Source of the DNA: JAICUY01 sp038250515
Lineage (GTDB): Bacteria; Chloroflexota; Limnocylindria; QHBO01
NCBI GenBank assembly: GCA_038250515.1
Contig: JBBSCG010000021.1
Coordinates: 1 to 32,229 of the forward strand
Direction of reading: 5' to 3'
DNA: 32,229 nt
This document shows positions 10,856 through 17,406 of the stretch, in pieces. The first letter of the stretch is position 1; every line of letters starts with the position of its first letter. The translations under genes were made by a program, and so were the position numbers. The notes under the pieces are model-generated. The model did not search any database, was not told the origin of the DNA, and saw only the letters and a list, made by a program, of their open reading frames with translations.

Positions 10856-11601
10856 CCGAGTGGATCGGCGGCCGGCGGCCCGTCACCGAGGCACTTGCCG
10901 CCGGCCGGCCGGCGCATCGGCTGCTGCTGGCTCGGAGCGTTCGGCCGAGCCCGGAGCTGAAGTCGCTGCTGGCCGAAGCGCGACGCATCGGTCTGCCGGT
11001 GGAGCACGTCGACGGAGATCAGATTCGGCGGCTCGCCGGCTTCGAGGGCCACCAGGGCACGCTGCTGGAGGTCGACCCCCGGCGTCACGCCGACGTCGAG
11101 GAGATCCTGGCGCACGCGGCGTCCCGCGAGCACGAACCGCTGGTGCTCATCGCCGAGCATCTGCAGGACCCCACGAACTTCGGTGCGCTGCTGCGCTCAG
11201 CGGAGGCGGCCGGCGTCGACGGCGTCGTCTATCCCGAGCGACACGCCGCGCCGTTGAGTGCATCGGCGGTGAAGGCCAGTGCCGGAGCATCCGAGCATCT
11301 GCTGGTCGCGCCGGTCGAAAGCCTCGGCTCGGCGATCCACGATCTGAAGGAGCGCGGACTGCGGCTGGTGGCCGCGGACCAGGATGCGCCGGCCGGCGCC
11401 TGGGAGTCGGATCTCAGCGGGCCGCTGGCGATCGTGGTCGGCAGCGAGGGGAGTGGCGTCTCGGGCGCCATGCGGCGCCGCTGCGACCTGCTCGTCTCGT
11501 TCCCGATGGCGGGGCACGTCGCATCGCTCAATGCCGCGACCGCGGGCGCTCTGCTGCTCTTCGAGGTCGTGCGGCAGCGCTCCGGGGTGGCTCGCGGCTA
11601 G
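10852..11601 (+). CDS. rlmB: SpoU/TrmH-family 23S rRNA 2'-O-methyltransferase (RlmB-like)
   Basis: The protein has 249 residues. The N-terminal substrate-binding domain starts IGGRRPVTEAL, the RlmB/TrmH signature. The SPOUT knot carries motif 1 (DPTNFGALLRSAEAAG), motif 2 (IVVGSEGSGVS) and motif 3 (SLNAATAGALLLFE). In E. coli, RlmB methylates the 2'-OH of G2251 in the 23S P-loop using S-adenosylmethionine. The target here follows from homology and could be another rRNA or tRNA position. The ATG overlaps the ispDF stop (ATGA), so this is the last gene of the coupled PIN/TRAM-ispDF-rlmB group. cysS, which often sits between ispF and rlmB in other genomes, is absent. A tRNA gene begins 13 nt after the stop. 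Confidence 0.92.
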   Translation: MTEWIGGRRPVTEALAAGRPAHRLLLARSVRPSPELKSLLAEARRIGLPVEHVDGDQIRRLAGFEGHQGTLLEVDPRRHADVEEILAHAASREHEPLVLIAEHLQDPTNFGALLRSAEAAGVDGVVYPERHAAPLSASAVKASAGASEHLLVAPVESLGSAIHDLKERGLRLVAADQDAPAGAWESDLSGPLAIVVGSEGSGVSGAMRRRCDLLVSFPMAGHVASLNAATAGALLLFEVVRQRSGVARG

Positions 11602-11614
11602 AATCCGACCACCG

Positions 11615-11689
11615 GCCGAGGTAGCTCAATGGCAGAGCAACTGTTTTGTAAACAGTAGGTTGTGGGTTCGACTCCCTCCCTCGGCTCCA
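11615..11689 (+). tRNA. tRNA-Thr (anticodon TGT)
   Basis: A full cloverleaf can be drawn. The acceptor arms GCCGAGG and CCTCGGC pair perfectly. The D arm is GCTC/GAGC. The anticodon stem ACTGT/ACAGT closes the loop TTTGTAA, giving anticodon TGT, which reads ACA. The T loop is TTCGACT, with one T-T mismatch in the T stem. The 3' CCA is encoded. The gene follows rlmB directly and may share its transcript. Confidence 0.95.
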
Positions 11690-11715
11690 CCACTCACACG
11701 GCCGGGTAGCGTTCC

Positions 11716-11886
11716 CTACAGAACCTCGGAAACGATCGGTGCGTGATCCTGGTCCAGCGGCTCATTCACGTGCCGCAGGCCCGAACTCGGAATGAAGCTG
11801 ACCTCGGCGCCGCACACGAGGCAGGTCATCATGTCCGTCAGCGTGTCCTCCAGCGCAAGGTCGTTATCGTTGTCGTCATCGTCCAT
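11716..11886 (-). CDS. Small acidic protein with possible zinc-binding Cys/His
   Basis: This 56-residue reading frame starts at an ATG with a very acidic N-terminus (MDDDDNDNDLALED). It carries a CxxC pair (CLVCGAEV) followed by two spaced histidines (LRHVNEPLDQDH), a pattern that could bind zinc. An AAAGGA sequence lies 13 nt before the ATG. A second minus-strand Cys-containing frame ends 3 nt upstream of the start, as in an operon. I do not recognise the family and no function is assigned. Its position between two plus-strand tRNA genes, with opposite orientation, is unusual. It may be a real small gene or chance. Confidence 0.45.
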   Translation of the reverse strand: MDDDDNDNDLALEDTLTDMMTCLVCGAEVSFIPSSGLRHVNEPLDQDHAPIVSEVL

Positions 11887-11889
11887 GCG

Positions 11890-12126
11890 CTATTTCGATT
11901 CCTTTCGGCCGACTGCGTTGAACCGTGGGCAGCTTGTGCATCGGCCTTGCATCTGATAGAGGCATTCGGCGAAGTTTCGGCGTTGTCTCGCCGATTCTTG
12001 CATGGGCTGTCGGTGAATGGCGGAGGAAAGCCCGATTCCGGTCCTGCCGACGCCGCTCTTCGTCGTTTGCCCACACCAGATGCAAGTCAGGCCGGGCATG
12101 TGGCCGCGCGGGGTGCACAGGCACAC
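11890..12126 (-). CDS. Hypothetical Cys-rich small protein
   Basis: A frame of up to 78 residues begins at a GTG (12126); an internal ATG at 12099 would give 69 residues. It has CIWCG near the N-terminus and CLYQMQGRCTSCPRF near the C-terminus, so four cysteines could form a zinc ribbon. Its stop lies 3 nt before the ATG of the 56-residue acidic ORF, and the SD-like AAAGGA for that gene falls in its last codons. No clear ribosome binding site precedes it, the family is unknown, and a longer overlapping frame exists on the same strand. The coding call is tentative. Confidence 0.3.
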   Translation of the reverse strand: MCLCTPRGHMPGLTCIWCGQTTKSGVGRTGIGLSSAIHRQPMQESARQRRNFAECLYQMQGRCTSCPRFNAVGRKESK

Positions 12127-12139
12127 GGGTGCTCAAGAG

Positions 12140-12168
12140 TTGAGTGGGCGAGCGGCGTTCGCTATACT
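12140..12168 (+). promoter_or_regulatory. Sigma-70-type promoter for tRNA-Tyr
   Basis: TTGAGT (12140-12145) and TATACT (12163-12168) are separated by exactly 17 nt. Each hexamer matches the housekeeping consensus at five or four of six positions. Transcription would start near 12175, about 43 nt before the tRNA-Tyr gene. It is the clearest promoter in the window. Confidence 0.65.
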
Positions 12169-12217
12169 CCGCCTCCGGATCGGCGAGGAGCTCGCTCAAA
12201 CGTCGGTCCGCTCGCGT

Positions 12218-12302
12218 GGGTAGGTTGAGCAGGTGGTGAGCTCCGCTGACTGTAGATCAGCCGTCTTCGACTGTGGGGGTTCGATTCCCTCCCTGCCCAC
12301 CA
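12218..12302 (+). tRNA. tRNA-Tyr (anticodon GTA)
   Basis: This 85-nt class II tRNA has acceptor arms GGGTAGG and CCTGCCC with one G-U pair. The anticodon stem GCTGA/TCAGC holds the loop CTGTAGA (anticodon GTA). A long variable arm (CGTCTTCGACTG region), as expected for bacterial tRNA-Tyr, precedes the T loop TTCGATT. The discriminator is A and the CCA is encoded. Confidence 0.95.
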
Positions 12303-12359
12303 CGTTTGCTCGTTCGGTTGGCCGCATCGGTTCATAGATTTACCAACATAGGCCGATGG

Positions 12360-12389
12360 TTGTGCACAATCGGTTCGGTCGGGCACAAT
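12360..12389 (+). promoter_or_regulatory. Possible promoter for tRNA-Thr(GGT)
   Basis: A TTGTGC box (12360-12365) and a CACAAT box (12384-12389) are separated by 18 nt, about 40 nt before the tRNA. The same stretch holds a direct repeat of GCACAATCG (12364-12372 and 12383-12391). The match to consensus is only partial, so the call is weak. Confidence 0.35.
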
Positions 12390-12429
12390 CGAGGCATTCG
12401 GGAGTACCGGATGCCGCGCCTGTTCGCAG

Positions 12430-12505
12430 GCCCACGTAGCTCAGCTGGCAGAGCACTTCCTTGGTAAGGAAGAGGTCTCCGGTTCGAACCCGGACGTGGG
12501 CTCCA
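12430..12505 (+). tRNA. tRNA-Thr (anticodon GGT)
   Basis: The acceptor stem GCCCACG pairs with CGTGGGC. The D arm is GCTC/GAGC. The anticodon stem CTTCC/GGAAG holds TTGGTAA (anticodon GGT, reading ACC and ACU). The T arm, CCGGTTCGAACCCGG, is perfect and the 3' CCA is encoded. With the TGT isoacceptor it covers most threonine codons. Confidence 0.96.
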
Positions 12506-12560
12506 TTCGCGATGTTGATCCGCGGCCAGCCTCGATAGCGCCCTCGGAGGCGTCGCCAGC

Positions 12561-13649
12561 GTGGACCTCAAGATCGTCCTTCCCTTCCTCGCCGCGTTCC
12601 TGTCGTTCCTCTTCGCGATCATGGTCGCCGACCAATGGGTGCGCCGCCGCCGGCCATTCCAACTGGTGTGGGCGGTCGGCCTGATCTTCTACGGCATCGG
12701 TGCGGGAACCGACTTCCTGGCGGCGGCCTTCGGCTGGAACGTGGCGCTCTACCGCACGTGGTACCTGTTCGGCGCCTTCGGCGTGGCGGCGTACCTGGGG
12801 CTCGGCACGATCTTCCTGCTGAACCGCACACGCTTCGGCTACTTCGTCGCCTTCTCGCTGCTGTTCGGTGGCGTGATCACCCTGCTCTTCGCGCTGGCGC
12901 GCCTGAAGGAGGGCGCGACCATTCCGGTGTGGGGCATTGCGGCAGTCGTCGGTGTGTGCATCGTCGGCGCGCTGGCACTGGTCGTGGTCACCCGCCAGAA
13001 CCGGCGCCTGGTGGCGCCGCTGAGCGCGGCGATCCTGGTGGGCGCATCGCTGGTCGTGGTCTTCCTGGTGCTGATGGCACCGGTCGCCGCACCCGGCTTC
13101 GCGACCGATCCCAACACCGGCGCGCCGCTTGGCACGGCCTTCCCGGCGTACCTGCGCATGCTCACCCCGCCGTTCAATATCACTGGCGCCTTTGCGCTCG
13201 TCTTCGGCGCGGTCTACTCGGCCTACATCTTCATGCCGAAGCATCGCGTGCTGCGCGTCACGTCCGAGGTGCCGGTGCTCGGCGCCATCGGTCGGGGAGC
13301 CGCGGTCGTGGTCAACTTCGTCGCCTCAGTGCCGGGTGCGGCCCGCGCGCTGGCCGCCGGCAAGCTCAATTCGCGCGTGCCGGCCACCATCCTGATCGCG
13401 CTCGGCGGGTTCATCCCCGGCTGGACGAGCGGCCTGACCCGGCTCGGGTTCACCTGGGCCTACTTCCTGGGCGAGCTGCTGGGCGTGCTCTTCATCTTCG
13501 TGGGCTTCCTGGTCAGCATCGAGGTCTTCAACGACGTGCGCCTGCCGTTCACCCGCGTGGTGCTCGCTCAGCGCCACGGCGATGCCCAGGACCCCGCGAA
13601 TGTCCGTCTTCCCGGGGAGGTCGTTGACAGCCGACCGCGCTCAGCCTAG
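12561..13649 (+). CDS. Polytopic membrane protein of unknown function
   Basis: This 362-residue protein starts at a GTG preceded by GGAGG about ten bases upstream. About nine or ten hydrophobic segments are visible, at roughly 5-24, 34-56, 66-86, 93-113, 121-142, 150-170, 208-230, 240-258, 272-288 and 298-320. Small charged loops contain RRRR and RQNRR. No catalytic or binding motif that I recognise is present, and the C-terminal 40 residues are hydrophilic. It is co-oriented with the tRNA and ribosomal genes and sits where tuf or tRNA-Gly is found in related gene orders, but nothing in its sequence suggests a translation role. Without a database comparison it remains hypothetical. Confidence 0.8.
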   Translation: MDLKIVLPFLAAFLSFLFAIMVADQWVRRRRPFQLVWAVGLIFYGIGAGTDFLAAAFGWNVALYRTWYLFGAFGVAAYLGLGTIFLLNRTRFGYFVAFSLLFGGVITLLFALARLKEGATIPVWGIAAVVGVCIVGALALVVVTRQNRRLVAPLSAAILVGASLVVVFLVLMAPVAAPGFATDPNTGAPLGTAFPAYLRMLTPPFNITGAFALVFGAVYSAYIFMPKHRVLRVTSEVPVLGAIGRGAAVVVNFVASVPGAARALAAGKLNSRVPATILIALGGFIPGWTSGLTRLGFTWAYFLGELLGVLFIFVGFLVSIEVFNDVRLPFTRVVLAQRHGDAQDPANVRLPGEVVDSRPRSA

Positions 13650-13727
13650 AATCTGCTGGCTTCCCCTGGTCTCCCGCCCCTTGTTTGGCGTGGGCGCCGC
13701 CGGGCGGATGACGAGGAATAGACAGAC

Positions 13728-13892
13728 GTGGCAAAGGCCGAAAATCGACCTGTGATCGCGCTGGCGTGCACCACCTGCAAGGAGCGCACGTACAGCACGC
13801 GCAAGAGCAAGAGAAACGACCCGGGGCGGTTGGAGCTGAACAAGTTCTGCCCGCGCTGCCGGCAGCACACGCCGCATCGGGAAACCAAGTAG
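13728..13892 (+). CDS. rpmG: 50S ribosomal protein L33
   Basis: The 54-residue product has the L33 fold signature: ALACTTCKERTYSTRKSKRN, then LELNKFCPRCRQHTPHRETK. Two CxxC pairs (CTTC and CPRC) make it the zinc-binding (C+) form. This matters because many bacteria keep a second, cysteine-free copy for zinc starvation. It starts at GTG, with GAGGA about 10 nt upstream. It lies directly before tRNA-Trp and secE, a common rpmG position. Confidence 0.95.
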   Translation: MAKAENRPVIALACTTCKERTYSTRKSKRNDPGRLELNKFCPRCRQHTPHRETK

Positions 13893-13907
13893 GACCGACC
13901 TGCGCGG

Positions 13908-13984
13908 AGGGGTGTAGCTCAATTTGGTAGAGCACTGGTCTCCAAAACCAGCGGTTGCAGGTTCGAGTCCTGTCGCCCCTGCCA
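13908..13984 (+). tRNA. tRNA-Trp (anticodon CCA)
   Basis: The acceptor stem AGGGGTG/CGCCCCT contains a single T-G pair. The anticodon stem CTGGT/ACCAG encloses CTCCAAA (anticodon CCA). The T arm is GCAGGTTCGAGTCCTGT, the discriminator is G as expected for Trp, and the CCA end is encoded. It begins 15 nt after rpmG, within the secE-nusG block. Confidence 0.96.
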
Positions 13985-14034
13985 GCCCGCATCGGTCAGT
14001 CCAACGGCAGTAACAGGAAGCAGAGCAGAGCATC

Positions 14035-14217
14035 GTGGTGAGCAACCTCCGCCAGTACTTCATCGAGAGCTGGGCAGAACTCAAGAAGGTCGCCTGGCCG
14101 ACGCGCGAGACGGTCGTCAGCCTGACGCTGATCGTGATCGGCGTGTCCGTCGCCGTGGGCGCCTACATCGCCGTGCTCGACCTGGTGCTGCACACCGCAC
14201 TGGACCAGGTGCTCTGA
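14035..14217 (+). CDS. secE: Preprotein translocase subunit SecE
   Basis: This 60-residue single-span SecE has the conserved amphipathic stretch RQYFIESWAELKKVAWPTRE followed by one membrane helix (about 27-55). SecE clamps SecY in the SecYEG channel. The short, one-helix form is standard outside Enterobacteria. Two consecutive GTG codons (14035 and 14038) could each start translation. The stop overlaps the nusG start (TGATG), so the pair is translationally coupled. Confidence 0.95.
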   Translation: MVSNLRQYFIESWAELKKVAWPTRETVVSLTLIVIGVSVAVGAYIAVLDLVLHTALDQVL

Positions 14218-14849
14218 TGGCCGACGAGCAGGCGCGCACCGAGGAGACCCGCGACGAGGCCCGCCAGGCGGCGCGGCTGTCACGCGAGGCTCCGCAGCCG
14301 GACGACGCCTACGCCGAGGAGCGCAAGACCAAGCAGTGGTATGTGATCCACACGTACTCCGGCTACGAGAACAAGGTCAAGGCCAACCTCGAGCACCGCA
14401 TCGAGTCGATGGGCGTGGAGGATCAGATCTTCCAGGTCCTGGTGCCGATGGAGGAAGAGATCGAGATCAAGAATGGCCAGCGGCAGACCGTCAACAAGAA
14501 GGTCTTCCCCGGCTACGTCCTGGTCGAGATGGCCATGAGCGACGAGTCGTGGTACGTCGTTCGCAACACTCCAGGCGTGACCAGCTTCGTGGGCTCGGGC
14601 AACCGGCCGACGCCGCTGATGGATCACGAAGTGAAGTCGATCCTCAAGCAGATGGGCGTCGAGACGCCGAAGTTCAAGGTTCAGTTCAGCAAGGGACAGA
14701 GCGTGCGGGTCAACGACGGTCCGTTCGCCGAGTTCATCGGTACGGTCGACGAGGTCAACCCCGAGCGCAACAAGGTCAAGGTGCTGGTCAGCATCTTCGG
14801 CCGCGAGACGCCGGTCGAGCTCGACTTCCTGCAGATCGAGAAGCTCTAG
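14217..14849 (+). CDS. nusG: Transcription termination/antitermination protein NusG
   Basis: The protein has 210 residues. An acidic N-terminal extension of about 38 residues precedes the NGN domain, which begins KQWYVIHTYSGYENKVKANL and includes KVFPGYVLVEM. The C-terminal KOW domain (about 150-210) contains KGQSVRVNDGPFAEFIGTVDEV. NusG binds RNA polymerase and couples it to Rho or to ribosomal protein S10. The extension is longer than in E. coli NusG (181 residues) and resembles those of other high-GC bacteria. It is followed by rplK after 85 nt. Confidence 0.97.
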   Translation: MADEQARTEETRDEARQAARLSREAPQPDDAYAEERKTKQWYVIHTYSGYENKVKANLEHRIESMGVEDQIFQVLVPMEEEIEIKNGQRQTVNKKVFPGYVLVEMAMSDESWYVVRNTPGVTSFVGSGNRPTPLMDHEVKSILKQMGVETPKFKVQFSKGQSVRVNDGPFAEFIGTVDEVNPERNKVKVLVSIFGRETPVELDFLQIEKL

Positions 14850-14934
14850 GCAAGACCGATGGCGGCCTGACAGCCGCCGTCACCACAAGAGGGAGGGGCG
14901 CGAACCGCTCCGCTCGAACCTCGCAAGGAGAGAC

Positions 14935-15360
14935 ATGGCAAAGAAGATTCGCACCATCCTGAAGGTGCAGGCGCCGGCCGGCAAGGCCACCGCGGCGCCG
15001 CCCGTTGGCCCGGCGCTCGGCCAGCACGGCATCAACATCATGGAGTTCATCAAGGCCTTCAACGAGCGCACCGCGAGCCTGACCGGCTACGTCGTGCCGG
15101 CCGAGATCACGGTCTACGAGGACCGCTCGTTCACGTTCGTGACCAAGGCGCCGCTGGCGGCCGCGCTCCTGAAGAAGGCTGCCGGCGTGCCGAGCGGCTC
15201 CGCCCAGCCCAACCGCGACAAGGTCGGACGCGTGAGCCAGCAGCAGCTGCGTGAGATCGCCGAGACGAAGATGGCCGACCTGAACGCCAACGACGTCGAC
15301 CACGCCATGAGGATCATCGCCGGAACGGCGCGCAGCATGGGTATCGAGGTGGCCGACTGA
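14935..15360 (+). CDS. rplK: 50S ribosomal protein L11
   Basis: The 141-residue L11 is of normal length. It starts MAKKIRTILKVQAPAGKATA and contains the highly conserved PPVGPALGQHGINIMEF, the proline-rich hinge of the N-domain that contacts translation factors and thiostrepton. The C-domain, which binds the 23S GTPase centre, follows. A good ribosome binding site, AAGGAGA, lies 6 nt before the ATG. The stop overlaps the rplA start (TGATG). Confidence 0.98.
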   Translation: MAKKIRTILKVQAPAGKATAAPPVGPALGQHGINIMEFIKAFNERTASLTGYVVPAEITVYEDRSFTFVTKAPLAAALLKKAAGVPSGSAQPNRDKVGRVSQQQLREIAETKMADLNANDVDHAMRIIAGTARSMGIEVAD

Positions 15361-16067
15361 TGGCACAGCATGGCAAGCGTTACCGCGATGCCGCCGCGCT
15401 GCTCGAGGCGGAGCATCGCTATCCGCTCAGCGAGGCGGTCGAGCTCATCCCGCGAGTCAACATCACCCGCTTCGATTCGACGGTCGACCTGCACCTGCGC
15501 CTGGGCATCGACCCGCGGCATGCCGACCAGTTGGTGCGCGGCACCGTGGTGCTGCCGCACGGAACCGGCAAGACGACGCGCGTCATCGTCTTCGCCCAGG
15601 GCGAGAAGGCCCAGGAGGCGCTGCGTGCCGGCGCGGACGAGGTCGGCGGCGATGACCTGGTCAAGAAGATCGACGCCGGCTGGTTCGACTTTGACGTTGC
15701 GGTGGCCACGCCCGACATGATGGGCACGGTCGGTCGGCTCGGAAAGAAGCTCGGGCCGCGTGGCCTGATGCCGAACCCGAAGTCGGGCACCGTCACGTTC
15801 GACATCGAGCGTGCCGTGAGTGAGGTGAAGTCCGGACGCGTCGAGTTCAAGGTCGATCGGGCCGGCATCGTGCACGTGCCGGTCGGGCGGGTGAGCTTCA
15901 CCACCGATCAGCTGGCGGCGAACGTCGCGACCCTGGTCGACGCCGTGCAGCGCGCCAAGCCGTCAGGCGCCAAGGGAACCTACATGCGAACGCTGACGCT
16001 GGCCCCGAGCATGGGACCGGGCGTGGCGGTCGACATCCCATCTGCGCTCGCAGCCGCGAGCGCCTAG
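15360..16067 (+). CDS. rplA: 50S ribosomal protein L1
   Basis: This 235-residue L1 carries the family signature in the region containing GRLGKKLGPRGLMPNPKSGT, as well as LRLGIDPRHADQLVRGTVVLPHGTGK near the N-terminus. L1 binds 23S helix 76-78 to form the mobile stalk. In many bacteria it also represses its own operon by binding the rplK leader. The gene overlaps rplK. After its stop a structured leader separates it from rplJ. Confidence 0.98.
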   Translation: MAQHGKRYRDAAALLEAEHRYPLSEAVELIPRVNITRFDSTVDLHLRLGIDPRHADQLVRGTVVLPHGTGKTTRVIVFAQGEKAQEALRAGADEVGGDDLVKKIDAGWFDFDVAVATPDMMGTVGRLGKKLGPRGLMPNPKSGTVTFDIERAVSEVKSGRVEFKVDRAGIVHVPVGRVSFTTDQLAANVATLVDAVQRAKPSGAKGTYMRTLTLAPSMGPGVAVDIPSALAAASA

Positions 16068-16077
16068 ACTTTCGCGA

Positions 16078-16252
16078 CTGGCCGATCTGCATCGGTCAGA
16101 CAAGCGCATAGCCAGAGACAGCGATGCGCCCGGGTGGAAGCCCCGGGCCAATTGCCGGCCACCTGAGCCGGCGGCACGCCGAGGCACGATCTCGTTCCGC
16201 CACCCAGTTGGCGTATCGGTCCTCGTGCAGCGACGTGCCAGGACCGTTTTTT
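16078..16252 (+). promoter_or_regulatory. rplJ leader (L10-leader-like attenuator)
   Basis: The 212-nt rplA-rplJ spacer is highly structured. A first hairpin, CTGGCCGAT-CTGC-ATCGGTCAG (16078-16099), follows the rplA stop by ten bases. GCCCGGG...CCCGGGC (16128-16148) and GCCGGC...GCCGGC (16154-16172) form further stems. Last comes an intrinsic terminator: CGGTCCT (16217-16223) pairs with AGGACCG (16240-16246), followed by six T (16247-16252), only 27 nt before the rplJ ATG. L10 leaders in Gram-positive bacteria bind the L10/L12 complex and regulate rplJL. The sequence shows the structure; the ligand is inferred from that family. Confidence 0.7.
16217..16252 (+). terminator. Rho-independent terminator within the rplJ leader
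   Basis: A perfect 7-bp GC-rich stem with a 16-nt loop is immediately followed by TTTTTT. It sits between rplA and the rplJ ribosome binding site (GGAGGTGG, 16258-16265). It would therefore stop rplKA transcripts from reaching rplJL unless it is opened, which is the arrangement expected of an attenuator rather than of an operon end. Confidence 0.75.
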
Positions 16253-16279
16253 GTACCTGGAGGTGGACGAACCGAACTC

Positions 16280-16822
16280 ATGCCGACCGATGCCAAGCGC
16301 CAGGCCGTGGCCGAGCTTGCGGAGCTGATCCGCAACAGCTCGGCGCTCGTCGTGGCCGACTACCGGGGACTGAGCGTCTCCGACATGCAATCGGTCCGAA
16401 GGACGCTGCGCGCCAGTGGCGTACAGCTGCATGTCGCCAAGAATCGCCTGGTCAAGATCGCGGCCGATCACGCCGACCGCTCCGACCTGAAGGCGCTGCT
16501 CGAGGGGCCGACCGCGTTGGCCTCGATCGACGGCGACGCGGTGACCATGGCGAAGGCGCTGCAGGAGGCCTTCCGACCCTACGCCCGCACGGTCACCATT
16601 CGCGGTGGCCTGCTCGGCACCACGCCGCTCGACGCGGCGCAGCTGCAACGGCTGGCGACACTTCCCAGCCGCGATGTGCTGCTGGGCAAGCTCGTCGGCG
16701 GGATGGCCGCACCGCTCACCGGGATGGCCGGCGTCCTCGCCGCGCCCATGCGCACGCTTGTCGGCGTGCTCTCCGCAGTCGCTGAGCAGAAGCGAATCAA
16801 TGAGGGCGGCTCGGCCGCTTAA
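16280..16822 (+). CDS. rplJ: 50S ribosomal protein L10
   Basis: This 180-residue L10 starts at the ATG at 16280 behind GGAGGTGG. The frame is open further upstream but runs into the terminator hairpin, so the longer start is unlikely. Typical L10 features are KRQAVAELAELIRNSSALVVADYRGLSV, the GVQLHVAKNRLVKIA segment, and a hydrophobic C-terminal helix that carries L7/L12 dimers (LVGVLSAVAEQKRINEGGSAA). L10 joins the L7/L12 stalk to 23S rRNA. Its last codons share a 15-bp sequence with the following spacer. Confidence 0.96.
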   Translation: MPTDAKRQAVAELAELIRNSSALVVADYRGLSVSDMQSVRRTLRASGVQLHVAKNRLVKIAADHADRSDLKALLEGPTALASIDGDAVTMAKALQEAFRPYARTVTIRGGLLGTTPLDAAQLQRLATLPSRDVLLGKLVGGMAAPLTGMAGVLAAPMRTLVGVLSAVAEQKRINEGGSAA

Positions 16823-16863
16823 GCCGGCGGCGTTGCCGCTCAACGGATGGCGGCTCGGCCGCT
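16805..16863 (+). repeat. 15-bp direct repeat at the rplJ end
   Basis: GGCGGCTCGGCCGCT occurs at 16805-16819, inside the last codons of rplJ, and again at 16849-16863 in the rplJ-rplL spacer, 44 nt apart. It looks like a small local duplication. The repeat is itself partly self-complementary (CGGC...GCCG). No function is evident. Confidence 0.6.
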
Positions 16864-16890
16864 GACGATACGAACAGGAGCACGAACATA

Positions 16891-17289
16891 ATGGCTACCA
16901 AGTCCCTGGACAAGGATCAGATTCTCGAGGCAATCGACACCATGACGGTGCTCGAGCTCTCCGAGTTGGTCAAGGCATTTGAAGACCGATACGGCGTGAC
17001 CGCCGCAGCACCGGTGGCGGCTGCTGCCGGACCGGCAGCCGGCGACGGCGGCGGTGCTGCCGCTGTTGTCGAGGAGCAGACCGAGTTCGACGCGGTGCTG
17101 ACCGAGGTCGGCCCGAACAAGATCCTGGTGATCAAGGCGGTCCGCGAGCTGACCGGACTCGGCCTCAAGGAGGCCAAGGACCTGGTCGATGCGGCGCCGA
17201 AGCCGGTCAAGGAGGGCGTCACTCGCGAGGAGGCGGACGCCGTCAAGGAGAAGCTCGCCGAGGCCGGCGCGACGGTCGAGGTCAAGTAA
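16891..17289 (+). CDS. rplL: 50S ribosomal protein L7/L12
   Basis: The 132-residue L7/L12 has three parts. The N-terminal dimerisation domain contains MTVLELSELVKAFEDRYGV. A flexible Ala/Gly hinge covers about 37-58. The C-terminal factor-binding domain includes EFDAVLTEVGPNKILVIKAV and GLGLKEAKDLVDAAPKPVKE. The protein recruits EF-Tu, EF-G and IF2 to the ribosome. The ribosome binding site is AGGAG, about 10 nt before the ATG. No rpoB gene follows, although it follows in most bacteria. Confidence 0.98.
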   Translation: MATKSLDKDQILEAIDTMTVLELSELVKAFEDRYGVTAAAPVAAAAGPAAGDGGGAAAVVEEQTEFDAVLTEVGPNKILVIKAVRELTGLGLKEAKDLVDAAPKPVKEGVTREEADAVKEKLAEAGATVEVK

Positions 17290-17328
17290 TCACGGAAGGG
17301 CTCGTTCCTTCGTTCGTTCGAGACCGAT

Positions 17329-17363
17329 GCGGCGGGTTGCCCACGTGGCGGCCCGCCGCTTCT
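17329..17363 (+). terminator. Probable terminator after rplL
   Basis: A strong stem, GCGGCGGG (17329-17336) with CCCGCCGC (17352-17359), encloses the palindrome CCACGTGG and is followed by a short T-rich TTCT. It lies 40 nt after the rplL stop and would end the ribosomal protein operon. The T-run is poor, so it may work only weakly or with Rho. Confidence 0.5.
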
Positions 17364-17406
17364 GATGCCCGCCTGCGTTCGGCCGAAGGCGATGTTTCGC
17401 CGTTTT

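Noticed and set aside
12635..13627. A 330-residue alternative plus-strand frame inside the membrane protein gene
   Set aside because: The translation is Arg/Gly/Pro-rich with no membrane segments. The 362-residue frame has clean hydrophobic helices and a good ribosome binding site.
16124..16279. Longer N-terminus for L10, starting at 16124
   Set aside because: It would read through the leader hairpins and the intrinsic terminator. The ATG at 16280 has a strong ribosome binding site and the standard L10 N-terminus.
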